64,000 nucleotides of DNA. It comes from an uncultured Muribaculaceae bacterium. GTDB lineage: Bacteria > Bacteroidota > Bacteroidia > Bacteroidales > Muribaculaceae. Location of the stretch: contig CAJTSR010000007.1 of the NCBI GenBank assembly GCA_910579035.1, positions 10,807 through 74,806 on the forward strand, written 5' to 3'. The notes under the pieces are model-generated. The model did no database searches and was not told where the DNA came from. It saw nothing but the letters and a program-made list of their open reading frames with translations. Position numbers and translations under genes: made by a program. Of this stretch, positions 25,537 through 33,239 are shown one piece after another; the first letter of the stretch is position 1, and every line of letters starts with the position of its first letter.

Positions 25537-26907
25537 ATGGACGCGAATAACAAGGACAGGCTTGAAAAGCTCGGCGAACGCCCTGTGGGGCGCTTGCTGT
25601 GGGAATACAGCGTGCCTGCGGTGGTGGGTATGCTCGTTATGGCGCTCTACAATGTGGTAGACCGCATATTTATAGGCCAGTGGGTGGGTCCGGACGCTAT
25701 CGCCGGGCTTGCCGTCACATTTCCCATTATGAATCTGGCCACGGCCATAGGCGTGCTTGTGGGCGTCGGCTCGTCGTCGAGGGTGTCGATAGTGCTCGGT
25801 GCGGGCGACAGGCCTCATGCCGAGCTGATACTCGGCAACGCCTTCACTCTCACAATGGTGAATGCCGCCATATACATACTGGTGTTCACTGTCTTTATCG
25901 ACCCTATGCTTCACGCCTTCGGCGCCAGTGACGTGACAGCGCCCTATGGCCGCGAATATATGCTCGCGCTGATGCCGGGCCTGCTGCTTACCAACATCGC
26001 GTTCGGCTTCAACAATATTATGCGCGCGTCGGGCTACCCTAAGAAGGCTATGGCCACGATGCTGCTCGGCGCGGTGGTGAACGTGGTGCTCGATCCGCTT
26101 TTCATAAAGGTGTTTGATATGGGCATACTCGGCGCGGCTATTGCCACGGATATAGCGATGGCGGCTTCGGCGTGGTTCGTGATGTGGCATTTTATGAGGC
26201 CCGATGTGAGTCTGCGCTTCCGCCGTGGCACTTTCCGCCTTGACTGGGGCGTGATAGTGTCGATAGTGTCGATAGGAGCTGCTCCGGCGCTTGTCAATGC
26301 GGCTTCGTGTGCCGTCAACGCTATTGTGAACCGCTCTTTGGCGGAGTGGGGCGGCGACAGGGCCATTGGCGCTGCGGGCATAATGGTTACTTTTACCTCG
26401 TTGCTGGTGACGGTGGTGCTCGGCATCTGCCAAGGCATGCAGCCCATAGTGGGATATAACTATGGCGCGCGAAAATTTCACCGCTTAAAGCGTGCTTACT
26501 GGCTTGCTGTGGCTGCGGCCACTGTGGTTACTGTGGTGGGTCAGCTCGTCGGCACTATTATTCCGTCGGTTGTGGCTCGCGCGTTTACAACCGATGCCGA
26601 CCTCATAGCGGCAAGCGATTACGCGCTTCGTACCTGTCTGGTATGGTTCTGGGCGGTCGGATTCCAGATTATTTCGACAGCTTTCTTCCAAAGCATAGGA
26701 AAGGCGGGCAAATCAATATTCCTGAGCCTTTCGCGGCAGGTGATTTTCCTTATTCCTTTGTTGCTGTGGCTTCCCGGGGAGTTTGGCCTGCTTGGTGTGT
26801 GGGTGTCGTTCCCGCTGTCCGATGTGGTGGCTACCATTGCCACTGCTGCCTTGATGATGTGGCAGTTCAGGCATTTGGGAGTTAGAAAAATGAGGAATGA
26901 GGGATGA
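25537..26907 (+). CDS. MATE-family multidrug/cation antiporter
   Basis: A 456-residue inner-membrane protein with the two-fold repeat of about six membrane segments each. PVGRLLWEYSVPAVVGMLVMALYNVVDRIFIGQWVG at the start and GVGSSSRVSIVLGAGD are typical of the MepA/NorM superfamily, which exports cationic compounds using sodium or proton gradients. Its last residues (RKMRNEG) are encoded by a short heptamer repeat, so the C terminus seems to have grown by repeat expansion. Likely co-transcribed with the GH9 gene. Confidence 0.92.
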   Translation: MDANNKDRLEKLGERPVGRLLWEYSVPAVVGMLVMALYNVVDRIFIGQWVGPDAIAGLAVTFPIMNLATAIGVLVGVGSSSRVSIVLGAGDRPHAELILGNAFTLTMVNAAIYILVFTVFIDPMLHAFGASDVTAPYGREYMLALMPGLLLTNIAFGFNNIMRASGYPKKAMATMLLGAVVNVVLDPLFIKVFDMGILGAAIATDIAMAASAWFVMWHFMRPDVSLRFRRGTFRLDWGVIVSIVSIGAAPALVNAASCAVNAIVNRSLAEWGGDRAIGAAGIMVTFTSLLVTVVLGICQGMQPIVGYNYGARKFHRLKRAYWLAVAAATVVTVVGQLVGTIIPSVVARAFTTDADLIAASDYALRTCLVWFWAVGFQIISTAFFQSIGKAGKSIFLSLSRQVIFLIPLLLWLPGEFGLLGVWVSFPLSDVVATIATAALMMWQFRHLGVRKMRNEG

Positions 26908-26917
26908 GGAGTTAGGA
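26890..26917 (+). repeat. Heptamer tandem repeat at the MATE gene end
   Basis: Four 7-bp units (ATGAGGA, ATGAGGG, ATGAGGA, GTTAGGA) cover the final codons, the stop codon and 10 bp beyond it. Preceded by GAGTTAGAAAA, a further degenerate unit. Confidence 0.55.
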
Positions 26918-26923
26918 ACTTTG

Positions 26924-27238
26924 TTATACGGCCATTCCTATTTTGATTACGATGAGGAAGGCGGCGAGGACTACTATAAGTACTGTTGATGCTATAATTG
27001 CGGTGATTGACAGTCGCTTGATGTTTATGGAACTGCCGCGCAACCCTATGAAACCGCTGGTTACGGCGAGCGCGCCTACCGCGAGCGCCACATAGCCGTT
27101 GCTCCACATAAGGGCGCACCATGCGCCTATGGTGAGAGCCAACGCTATCCACGCAAACTTGTTGCCCTTGCGGGGCGCGCTGTGGACGGTTTCGGCCTCG
27201 ATGGTGTGTGTATCTATGTTATGCTGTATATCTGCCAT
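26924..27238 (-). CDS. Small hypothetical membrane protein
   Basis: A 104-residue protein with a hydrophilic N terminus (about 27 residues) followed by three hydrophobic segments (near residues 28-45, 49-65 and 77-101). The pattern (IALALTIGAWCALMW, ALAVGALAVTSGFIGLRG) resembles small Bacteroidetes DUF-type proteins, but I do not recognise a named family. It is preceded by its own promoter and is downstream of ribF. Confidence 0.6.
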   Translation of the reverse strand: MADIQHNIDTHTIEAETVHSAPRKGNKFAWIALALTIGAWCALMWSNGYVALAVGALAVTSGFIGLRGSSINIKRLSITAIIASTVLIVVLAAFLIVIKIGMAV

Positions 27239-27252
27239 GGCTTTACTTTTCG

Positions 27253-27260
27253 CAAAGGTA
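27253..27260 (-). promoter_or_regulatory. -7 promoter box of the small membrane protein gene
   Basis: TACCTTTG on the minus strand, 14 bp before the ATG at 27238; a repeat end lies 77 bp further upstream. Confidence 0.55.
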
Positions 27261-27336
27261 CGAAAAAAAATCGACTAATGTATAAATATGACAAATATTG
27301 TGAAAAAAGGTTTAGCCGAAGGTGCAAAAAATTTTT

Positions 27337-27362
27337 AGAGGGTGTTCCGGAATATCTGTTAA
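27337..27362 (-). repeat. Solo repeat end overlapping the ribF stop codon
   Basis: On the plus strand AGAGGGTGTT, four unmatched bases, then AATATCTGTTAA: it matches the first 26 bp of the inverted repeat of the 35016-35353 element apart from the central bases. Its inner end supplies the TAA stop of ribF (27359-27361, minus strand). Confidence 0.65.
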
Positions 27363-28258
27363 CCCTCTTGCACGCGGCGTGCTGATTCGGCATCTGAATC
27401 GAGCTGGCGGCGCAATTCGTCGAGCGATTCAAATTTTTTTTCATCGCGGAGCCGCGTTATGAATTCGAGTCTTAGCTCTGTGCCGTAGAGGTCGGCGTCG
27501 AAATCAAGTATATGGGCTTCTATGGTGCGGTTCTGTCCGCTTTTATCGACGGTTGGCCTTACTCCGATGTTTACTATTGCCCTGTGTTTTTCTTTATCGG
27601 GGGCGGTAAAGGCGTCTGCGGCATAAACCCCGTCGGGCGGTAGCAGCTGCCTGCTGCCGCATGAGGGCGATATGTTGGCGGTGGGGTAGCCGATGGTGCG
27701 TCCGAGCTTGTTGCCTTCTACCACGGTGCCGCAGAGGTCGAAGGAGCGACCGAGTATGCGTGAGGCAACGTCGAAATCGGCTTCGGCTATGGCTTCGCGC
27801 ACAGCCGAGCTGCAAAGGCATTCTCCCTCCGGGAGTGCCGGGAGAGGTACCACGTCGATTATTCCGAGATCGGAGGCCGCGCGGGCGTCGAGCCTGTCGG
27901 AGCCTATGTGGTTGTTGAATCCCATGGCTATGCAGTCGGCCCGGTGGTCGTGGCGGAGTTTTTCGAGAAATTCGCGTCCGGTCATAGATGCGAACCGGGG
28001 CGAGAAGTCCATAAGCGCTACGTCCGATATGCCGAAAGCCGACGTGATAAGCGCGGCCTTGCATTCGGCTGGCATTATCAGCCGGGGGGCGCGTTCGGGC
28101 GCCAGTGTGGCTATCGGGTGGTCGGAGAATGTAAGCACCTTGGGCCTGAGGCCTCGCGCGGCGGCCTCGCGGCATAGTTGGCGCAGCACGAAGGCGTGGC
28201 CTCGGTGCAGCCCGTCGAACATGCCTACGGCGACGATGTAGCGTGGGCTGTCAGCCAT
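27359..28258 (-). CDS. ribF: Bifunctional riboflavin kinase / FMN adenylyltransferase
   Basis: A 299-residue enzyme converting riboflavin to FMN and FAD. The N-terminal nucleotidyltransferase domain has GMFDGLHRGH (residues 7-16) and the second signature around SSAVREAI; the C-terminal kinase domain has GRTIGYPTANISP near residue 190 and IVNIGVRPTVDKSG. The last codons and the stop overlap a repeat end, so the C terminus (ARRVQEG) may have been shaped by insertion. It starts 2 bp after the HAD gene. Confidence 0.95.
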   Translation of the reverse strand: MADSPRYIVAVGMFDGLHRGHAFVLRQLCREAAARGLRPKVLTFSDHPIATLAPERAPRLIMPAECKAALITSAFGISDVALMDFSPRFASMTGREFLEKLRHDHRADCIAMGFNNHIGSDRLDARAASDLGIIDVVPLPALPEGECLCSSAVREAIAEADFDVASRILGRSFDLCGTVVEGNKLGRTIGYPTANISPSCGSRQLLPPDGVYAADAFTAPDKEKHRAIVNIGVRPTVDKSGQNRTIEAHILDFDADLYGTELRLEFITRLRDEKKFESLDELRRQLDSDAESARRVQEG

Positions 28259-28260
28259 GG

Positions 28261-28872
28261 CTAACGGGGCAGGTATTCGGTAAATTCAGTACCGGGGCGT
28301 ACCCATGCGGTGTTGAACCCGAGTGCTTCGGCAGCGCGGGTGTTGCTCTCCGAGTCGTCGAAAAACAGGGTTTCTTCCGGCTTGATGCCTAATTTCTCCA
28401 CCGTGTGGCGGAATATGCCTTCGCCGGGCTTCACGCAGCCTGCTTCGAAAGATGTGACCATTCCGTCGAAGTAGTCTTCGCGGCGCATTCCCTCTTTTTC
28501 AAATTCGCGGGCTATCACGCCGTTCCACATTATGGGGTTGGTGTTGCTGAGCAGGTAGATGCGGTATCCGGCTTCGCGCAGGCGTCTTAGCTCTGCAAGG
28601 CGGTGCGCGGGTATGCCGGTGATGAAGGCTTGGAAGGCGTCGTCTATTTGGTTGTCGCTAACCTGCGCGGGGAGTTTGGCGTGCAGCTCTCGATGGAAGG
28701 TGTCTGTTCCTATGCTGCCGTCTTCTATGGCCATAAAGACTCCGGTCTGCGCGTAATCTCCGAAGTAGGAGTCGGCATCTTCGAGGCCGAGTTTTTCGAA
28801 TGCCTTGACGCAGTTGTCGCGTTCGATGTCGATTATCACTCCTCCGAGGTCGAAAAGTAGGTTGCGTATCAT
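28261..28872 (-). CDS. HAD-superfamily phosphatase
   Basis: A 203-residue HAD subfamily IA hydrolase (203 residues with this start). Motif I is LLFDLGGVIIDI, motif II LLSNTNP, the lysine motif GCVKPGEGIF and motif IV FFDDSESNTRAAEALG. YihX/GS1-like members dephosphorylate sugar or nucleotide phosphates; the substrate is unknown. An in-frame ATG at 28893 would add MQKHHPH but directly follows the seven-T tail of the tRNA-Glu terminator, so I prefer 28872. No separate promoter is visible; expression may depend on terminator read-through. Confidence 0.88.
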   Translation of the reverse strand: MIRNLLFDLGGVIIDIERDNCVKAFEKLGLEDADSYFGDYAQTGVFMAIEDGSIGTDTFHRELHAKLPAQVSDNQIDDAFQAFITGIPAHRLAELRRLREAGYRIYLLSNTNPIMWNGVIAREFEKEGMRREDYFDGMVTSFEAGCVKPGEGIFRHTVEKLGIKPEETLFFDDSESNTRAAEALGFNTAWVRPGTEFTEYLPR

Positions 28873-28893
28873 ATGGGGGTGGTGTTTCTGCAT

Positions 28894-28925
28894 AAAAAAA
28901 GCTCCTGTCGTTGATTGACGGAGCT
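28894..28925 (-). terminator. Terminator after the rpsT/tRNA-Glu transcript
   Basis: On the minus strand AGCTCCGTC pairs with GACAGGAGCT (one bulged A), followed by seven T residues that end immediately before an ATG. It closes the tRNA-Glu/rpsT/tRNA-Glu unit. Confidence 0.85.
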
Positions 28926-28937
28926 TCGGTAGAGAAG

Positions 28938-29009
28938 TAGCCCATAGGAGAATCGAACTCCTCTTTCAAGAATGAAAATCTTGCGTCCTAACCGATAGAC
29001 GAATGGGCC
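28938..29009 (-). tRNA. tRNA-Glu (TTC), copy 2
   Basis: A 72-nt cloverleaf with acceptor GGCCCAT/ATGGGCT (one G-U), anticodon stem CAAGA/TCTTG with loop TTTTCAT (anticodon TTC), and T-arm GAGG AGTTCGATTCTCC type. CCA is not encoded. Every base is the same as in the copy at 29348-29419. It lies downstream of rpsT and upstream of a terminator. Confidence 0.95.
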
Positions 29010-29051
29010 TTATAGCCCCGCGGGCGGGGATCTCTTAAGAGCGTGGGCTGA

Positions 29052-29309
29052 TTACGCTGAGAGTTTGGCAATGTGCTTTGCCAGTTTGCTCTTCAGGTTG
29101 GAAGCCTTGTTCTTGGAGATGGTCTTTTTGGAGGCAAGGCGGTCGAGCAGCGAGCTTACTTCGCTGTAGCGAGCTTCGGCAGCAGCCTTGTCGGTCATCT
29201 TGCGGAGGTTGCGGACAGCGTTGCGGGCCGTCTTGGCATAGTAGCGGTTGCGCAGGCGGCGGGTTGCTGTCTGGCGAATGCGCTTCTTAGACGAATCGTG
29301 GTTTGCCAT
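29052..29309 (-). CDS. rpsT: 30S ribosomal protein S20
   Basis: An 85-residue basic, helical protein that binds 16S rRNA in the small subunit. MANHDSSKKRIRQTATRRLRN and the alanine/lysine-rich C terminus (NKASNLKSKLAKHIAKLSA) are typical S20. It is framed by two identical tRNA-Glu genes on the same strand, so all three probably come from one transcript that is cut by tRNA-processing enzymes. Confidence 0.96.
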   Translation of the reverse strand: MANHDSSKKRIRQTATRRLRNRYYAKTARNAVRNLRKMTDKAAAEARYSEVSSLLDRLASKKTISKNKASNLKSKLAKHIAKLSA

Positions 29310-29347
29310 TTTATGCGGTTGTTCTTTTGTTTCGTTGTAGTGATTGG

Positions 29348-29419
29348 TAGCCCATAGGAGAATCGAACTCCTCTTTCAAGAATGAAAATCTTGCGTCCTA
29401 ACCGATAGACGAATGGGCC
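29348..29419 (-). tRNA. tRNA-Glu (TTC), copy 1
   Basis: The sequence is the same 72-nt cloverleaf as at 28938-29009, with anticodon TTC. The identity extends a little into the 3' flank (GTAGCCC). It is the first product of the transcript started at the promoter at 29438. Confidence 0.95.
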
Positions 29420-29437
29420 TCGCGCTTTTTGCGAGTG

Positions 29438-29445
29438 CAAATATA
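29438..29445 (-). promoter_or_regulatory. -7 promoter box of the tRNA-Glu/rpsT unit
   Basis: TATATTTG on the minus strand, 18 bp before the tRNA 5' end. Confidence 0.6.
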
Positions 29446-29613
29446 GCAACTATTTTTCGCTCCGGCCAAATACGGCTTGCTTTTTGGCTTGTTTTTAAGT
29501 TTTTTTTACAAAATTAGCCCTTTTATCCTGCCAAAAATGCGTTTTTGCTGTTAAAACAGGGCATTATAGAGTGCTTGCCGGGTGCCTGTTTTGCAAAGAC
29601 CGCCGATGTTGTA

Positions 29614-29621
29614 TATCTTTG
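29614..29621 (+). promoter_or_regulatory. -7 promoter box abutting recO
   Basis: TATCTTTG with the recO ATG (29627) only 5 nt after it; the transcript would start at about the start codon. Confidence 0.6.
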
Positions 29622-29626
29622 CAAAT

Positions 29627-30361
29627 ATGTACACCGCCTTACACTGCATAGCGCTGCGCACCGTGCGCCATAGCGACACCAAGAACATCGTTTCGGCATG
29701 GAGCCGCGAGCTGGGACGCGTGGCTTTCGCCTTTCCTGCCGGCTCGGGGCGCGAGGCCCGCAGGCGCCGGGCGCTCACCACACCTCTGGCTCTCTTCGAG
29801 GGGCAGTGCGAGCTGCGTCCCGGCAGGGAGATACACACTATTCGCGACCTGCGCCCCCTCAAGGGCAGCCCGGCTCTCGACGGTTCGCCCGTAAAGGGCC
29901 TTGTGGCGCTTTTTCTGGCCGAAACGCTCGACCTGCTTCTGAGGCGAGCCGAGGCCGACAGCCCTCTGAGCGATTTTCTGTTCGGCTCGGTGGCGGTGCT
30001 GGATTCGATGCGCCGGCCTGCCGCGCTGGCCAACTTCCATCTTGTGTTCCTGTACCGCCTTGCGGCCATGCTCGGTGTGGAACCCGATGTTTCGGAGTGG
30101 GAGCCCGGCATGCACTTCGATATGCGCGATGCCTGTTTCAGGCCCACGGCGCCGCTGCATTCCGACTTCCTGCCTCCGGCCGAAGCCGCCGTGGTGCCGC
30201 TGCTTGCCCGGCTCGGATACAGAGGCATGCACCTGTTCAGGGCGAACCGCTCCGAGCGCAATGCTGCCGTCGACCATATGATGCGCTACTTCTCGATACA
30301 CCTTGCGCCCCTAACGTCGCTGAAGTCGCTCGCGGTGCTGCGCGAAATGGGCGGTGATTGA
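29627..30361 (+). CDS. recO: DNA repair protein RecO
   Basis: A 244-residue protein of the RecO family, which anneals strands and loads RecA onto SSB-coated DNA with RecR. The N-terminal OB fold starts CIALRTVRHSDTKNIVSAWSRELGRVAFAFP; the helical C-terminal part includes SPVKGLVALFLAETLDLLLR and ends MMRYFSIHLAPLTSLKSLAVLREM. No zinc-binding cysteine cluster is present. I use 29627 (MYTALH) since the frame upstream runs through the promoter. The position next to tRNA-Glu/rpsT recurs in Bacteroidales. Confidence 0.85.
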   Translation: MYTALHCIALRTVRHSDTKNIVSAWSRELGRVAFAFPAGSGREARRRRALTTPLALFEGQCELRPGREIHTIRDLRPLKGSPALDGSPVKGLVALFLAETLDLLLRRAEADSPLSDFLFGSVAVLDSMRRPAALANFHLVFLYRLAAMLGVEPDVSEWEPGMHFDMRDACFRPTAPLHSDFLPPAEAAVVPLLARLGYRGMHLFRANRSERNAAVDHMMRYFSIHLAPLTSLKSLAVLREMGGD

Positions 30362-30386
30362 ATTTGGCGCTTACATATATATATAT

Positions 30387-30394
30387 TATCTTTG
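30387..30394 (+). promoter_or_regulatory. -7 promoter box of the DUF4254-GT9-ruvB operon
   Basis: TATCTTTG within an AT-rich run (ATATATATAT), 24 bp before the start at 30419. Confidence 0.65.
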
Positions 30395-30418
30395 TAGGGT
30401 AACTTTAAACCGACATTT

Positions 30419-31024
30419 ATGAACTTTGCAGAAAAAAGCTACGGTATATTTGAACAGTCGGTTGCCGACTATCATATCGATGATGATGTAGACGCTGCCA
30501 CCCGCCAGCCTTACGCTCCCGAGAGCATCGAGGGAATATTGTATGCGAAAAACCGCATCGATGCCGTTCAGTGGCATCTGGAGGATATAATCCGCGACCC
30601 GGACATCGACCCGGTGGAGGCTCTGGCTCTGAAGCGCCGCATCGACCGTTCAAACCAGGAACGCACCGACATGGTGGAAGAGCTCGACAGCTATTTCCGC
30701 ACGTTGTATTCAGGTGTCGAAGTTGCTGCGGACGCCACCATCAACACCGAGAGTCCTGCGTGGGCGCTCGACCGCCTGTCGATACTCGCGCTCAAAATCT
30801 ACCATATGGCGGCAGAGGCAGGCCGAGCCGACGCTTCGGAGGAGCATCGTGCCCGCTGCGCGGCCAAGCTCGCGGTTCTTGAAGAGCAGAGGACAGACCT
30901 CGTGTCGGCAATCGGCGCCTTGCTCGACGATATCGCCGCCGGGCGCAAATATATGAAGGTGTACAGGCAGATGAAGATGTACAACGATGCCGACACCAAC
31001 CCCGTGCTGTATGGCGCCAAGTGA
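30419..31024 (+). CDS. DUF4254 family protein
   Basis: A 201-residue soluble, almost entirely helical protein. QWHLEDIIRDPDIDPVEALALKRRIDRSNQERTDMVEELD and the central SPAWALDRLSILALKIYHMAAEAGR are the features of the uncharacterised DUF4254 family in Bacteroidetes, which is regularly found next to a family 9 glycosyltransferase, as here. The pairing suggests a link to lipopolysaccharide core synthesis. The downstream gene starts inside its last codons. Confidence 0.85.
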   Translation: MNFAEKSYGIFEQSVADYHIDDDVDAATRQPYAPESIEGILYAKNRIDAVQWHLEDIIRDPDIDPVEALALKRRIDRSNQERTDMVEELDSYFRTLYSGVEVAADATINTESPAWALDRLSILALKIYHMAAEAGRADASEEHRARCAAKLAVLEEQRTDLVSAIGALLDDIAAGRKYMKVYRQMKMYNDADTNPVLYGAK

Positions 31025-32105
31025 GGCTGCCGGCAACCGGCAGGGCTACCGTACCGTGCTTCTTGCGCGCTTTTCGGCCCTTGGCGATGTGGCGATGACT
31101 GTGCCTGTGGTTTACAGTGCCTGCCGTTGCTATCCCGATGTGCGCTTTGTGTTGCTCACGCGTCCGTCAATGACGTCGATATTCGTCGACGCCCCGTCGA
31201 ATCTCACGGTGGTTGGCGCCGATGTTAAGACGGAGTATAAGGGCGTGGGCGGCATTCGTAGGCTTGCGGCCGATATGGTGGCCGACTACTCGCCTGATGT
31301 CTTTGTCGACTTGCACAATGTGCTGCGCACCCGCCTGCTGTCGGTATTTCTGCGAATGAGCGGTATTAGGACCGCCCGCATATACAAGCCCCGCGCCAAG
31401 CGAAGGGCGCTTACGCGGAAACACAACAAGGTGATGCTGCCCTTGGTGTCGCAGCGGGCGCGTTACCGCGAGGCGTTTTTCCACGCCGGGTTACCGATAG
31501 AGGACCGTTTCGACGGCCTGTACGGAGGTCGCGCGGCTGCCGATGCCGACCTGTTCGCGGCTATCACGCTGCCCAAGGAGGAGGGCGAGCGCTGGGTGGG
31601 CATAGCTCCGTTCGCGGCTCACGCCGGCAAGATCTATCCGCCGGATCTTATGGAGAAGGTGGTGGCGCGGCTTCAAGCCGATGTCGACGCCGGAGAAAGG
31701 CTTAAGATTTTCCTCTTTGGCGGAGGCGACAACGAGCGAGCGGTGCTCGACGGCTGGGCGTCCAAATATGGCTCCGTATGGTCGCTTGCCGGGAAGCGCT
31801 ACGGGTTCAAGGCCGAGCTTGCCTTGCTGAACCATCTTGACGCCATGGTGAGCATGGATTCGGCCAATATGCACCTTGGAGCCATAGCGGGCACGCCGAC
31901 TATCAGCATATGGGGCGCCACCCACCCTTATTGCGGCTTCAAGGGCTGGCGGCAGACCGATGATTCTGCCATACAGCTGCCGCTGAGTTGCCGCCCGTGT
32001 TCGGTGTTTGGCGACAAACCTTGCTTCCGGGGCGATCTGCTGTGCCTTTCGGCCATACGTCCCGATATGATTTATAATAAAATAAGACAGACCATAGATG
32101 GCTGA
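31011..32105 (+). CDS. Glycosyltransferase family 9 (heptosyltransferase-like)
   Basis: A 364-residue GT-B protein of the ADP-heptose:LPS heptosyltransferase family. The N-terminal TVLLARFSALGDVAMTVPVVYSA and the C-terminal acceptor region (VSMDSANMHLGAIAGTPTISIWGATHPYCGFKGW) are clear. It should transfer a sugar to the lipid A-core in the inner leaflet. The start at 31011 overlaps the DUF4254 end by 14 bp; codons 30987 onward would overlap more. The end overlaps ruvB by 8 bp. Confidence 0.9.
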   Translation: MAPSEAAGNRQGYRTVLLARFSALGDVAMTVPVVYSACRCYPDVRFVLLTRPSMTSIFVDAPSNLTVVGADVKTEYKGVGGIRRLAADMVADYSPDVFVDLHNVLRTRLLSVFLRMSGIRTARIYKPRAKRRALTRKHNKVMLPLVSQRARYREAFFHAGLPIEDRFDGLYGGRAAADADLFAAITLPKEEGERWVGIAPFAAHAGKIYPPDLMEKVVARLQADVDAGERLKIFLFGGGDNERAVLDGWASKYGSVWSLAGKRYGFKAELALLNHLDAMVSMDSANMHLGAIAGTPTISIWGATHPYCGFKGWRQTDDSAIQLPLSCRPCSVFGDKPCFRGDLLCLSAIRPDMIYNKIRQTIDG

Positions 32106-33126
32106 CGACGATTTCGACATTCGCTCCCAAGCCTCCCCGACGGCATCCGAGGCCGATTTCGAGAAAGCGCTCCGTCCCGGGCGTTTTGAGAGTTTCAACG
32201 GCCAGGAGAAGATTATCGACAACCTCAGGGTGTTCGTGCAGGCGGCGCGCATGCGTGCCGAGGCACTCGACCATATACTGCTCTTCGGCCCTCCGGGGCT
32301 GGGCAAGACCACGCTTGCCGGAATTGTGGCCAACGAGCTCGGCGTGGGACTCAAGATAACGTCGGGTCCCGTGCTCGACAAGCCGGGCGACCTTGCAGGC
32401 ATACTTACCTCTCTTGAGGAGAACGATGTGCTTTTTATCGACGAGATACACCGCCTTAGCCCCGTGGTGGAGGAGTACCTCTACTCGGCTATGGAGGACT
32501 ACCGCATCGACATTATGATTGACAAAGGGCCGGGGGCGCGCAGCGTGCAGCTCACCCTGAGCCCGTTCACGCTCGTGGGAGCGACCACCCGCAGCGGCCT
32601 GCTTACCTCGCCGCTGCGCGCGCGCTTCGGCATCAAATGCCACCTCGAGTACTACGACCACGCCGTGCTGAGGCGTATCGTGGAGCGCTCGGCGTCGCTT
32701 ATGCGTGTGCCTTGCACTCAGGAGGCTGCCGCCGAGATAGCGATGAGAAGCCGTGGCACGCCACGAATAGCCAATGCCTTGCTGAGGCGTGTGCGCGACT
32801 TCGCCCAGGTCAAAGGCTCGGGCGAAATCGACCTCGCCATAGCCCGCTACGCCCTCGAGGCACTCAATATCGACCGCTACGGGCTTGATGAAATCGACAA
32901 TAAGATACTCCACACCATAATACAGAAGTTCAGGGGCGGCCCGGTGGGTCTTTCCACCATAGCCACGGCCCTCGGCGAGGATCCCGGCACGATAGAGGAA
33001 GTGTACGAGCCTTATCTTATCAAGGAAGGCTTTATAAAGCGCACGCCTCGCGGGCGCGAAGTGACGACGCTCGCCTACGAGCATCTCGGAGCATCGCGTG
33101 CCGACGACCTCGGCCTCTTCGGCTGA
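32098..33126 (+). CDS. ruvB: Holliday junction branch-migration helicase RuvB
   Basis: A 342-residue AAA+ motor that, with RuvA, moves Holliday junctions. Walker A is LFGPPGLGKTTLA near residues 60-72, Walker B is VLFIDEIHRLS, sensor 1 is VGATTRSGLLTSPLRARFG with the arginine finger, and a winged-helix C terminus binds DNA (GFIKRTPRGREVTTLAYEHL). Translationally coupled to the GT9 gene. Confidence 0.98.
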   Translation: MADDDFDIRSQASPTASEADFEKALRPGRFESFNGQEKIIDNLRVFVQAARMRAEALDHILLFGPPGLGKTTLAGIVANELGVGLKITSGPVLDKPGDLAGILTSLEENDVLFIDEIHRLSPVVEEYLYSAMEDYRIDIMIDKGPGARSVQLTLSPFTLVGATTRSGLLTSPLRARFGIKCHLEYYDHAVLRRIVERSASLMRVPCTQEAAAEIAMRSRGTPRIANALLRRVRDFAQVKGSGEIDLAIARYALEALNIDRYGLDEIDNKILHTIIQKFRGGPVGLSTIATALGEDPGTIEEVYEPYLIKEGFIKRTPRGREVTTLAYEHLGASRADDLGLFG

Positions 33127-33142
33127 TTAATAGAGCGTTTGT

Positions 33143-33167
33143 CAGATATTGTTATAAGACACCCTCT
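33143..33167 (+). repeat. Degenerate solo repeat end upstream of dnaX
   Basis: CAGATATTGTTATAAG then ACACCCTCT (33159-33167) matches the last 22 bp of the right inverted repeat of the 35016-35353 element with a 2-base insertion. It lies 30 bp upstream of the dnaX -7 box. Confidence 0.6.
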
Positions 33168-33196
33168 AAATCTTTTGCGGGTAGGTAAAAAAAACT

Positions 33197-33204
33197 TATC
33201 TTTG
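33197..33204 (+). promoter_or_regulatory. -7 promoter box of dnaX
   Basis: TATCTTTG, 35 bp before the ATG at 33240. Confidence 0.65.
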
Positions 33205-33239
33205 CATTTGCCCGGATATGTACGGGACGTATAGACGAC

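Noticed and set aside
24892..26481. 529-codon minus-strand frame over GH9 and MATE genes
   Set aside because: His/Arg-rich translation with no family signature, entirely opposite two well-supported genes.
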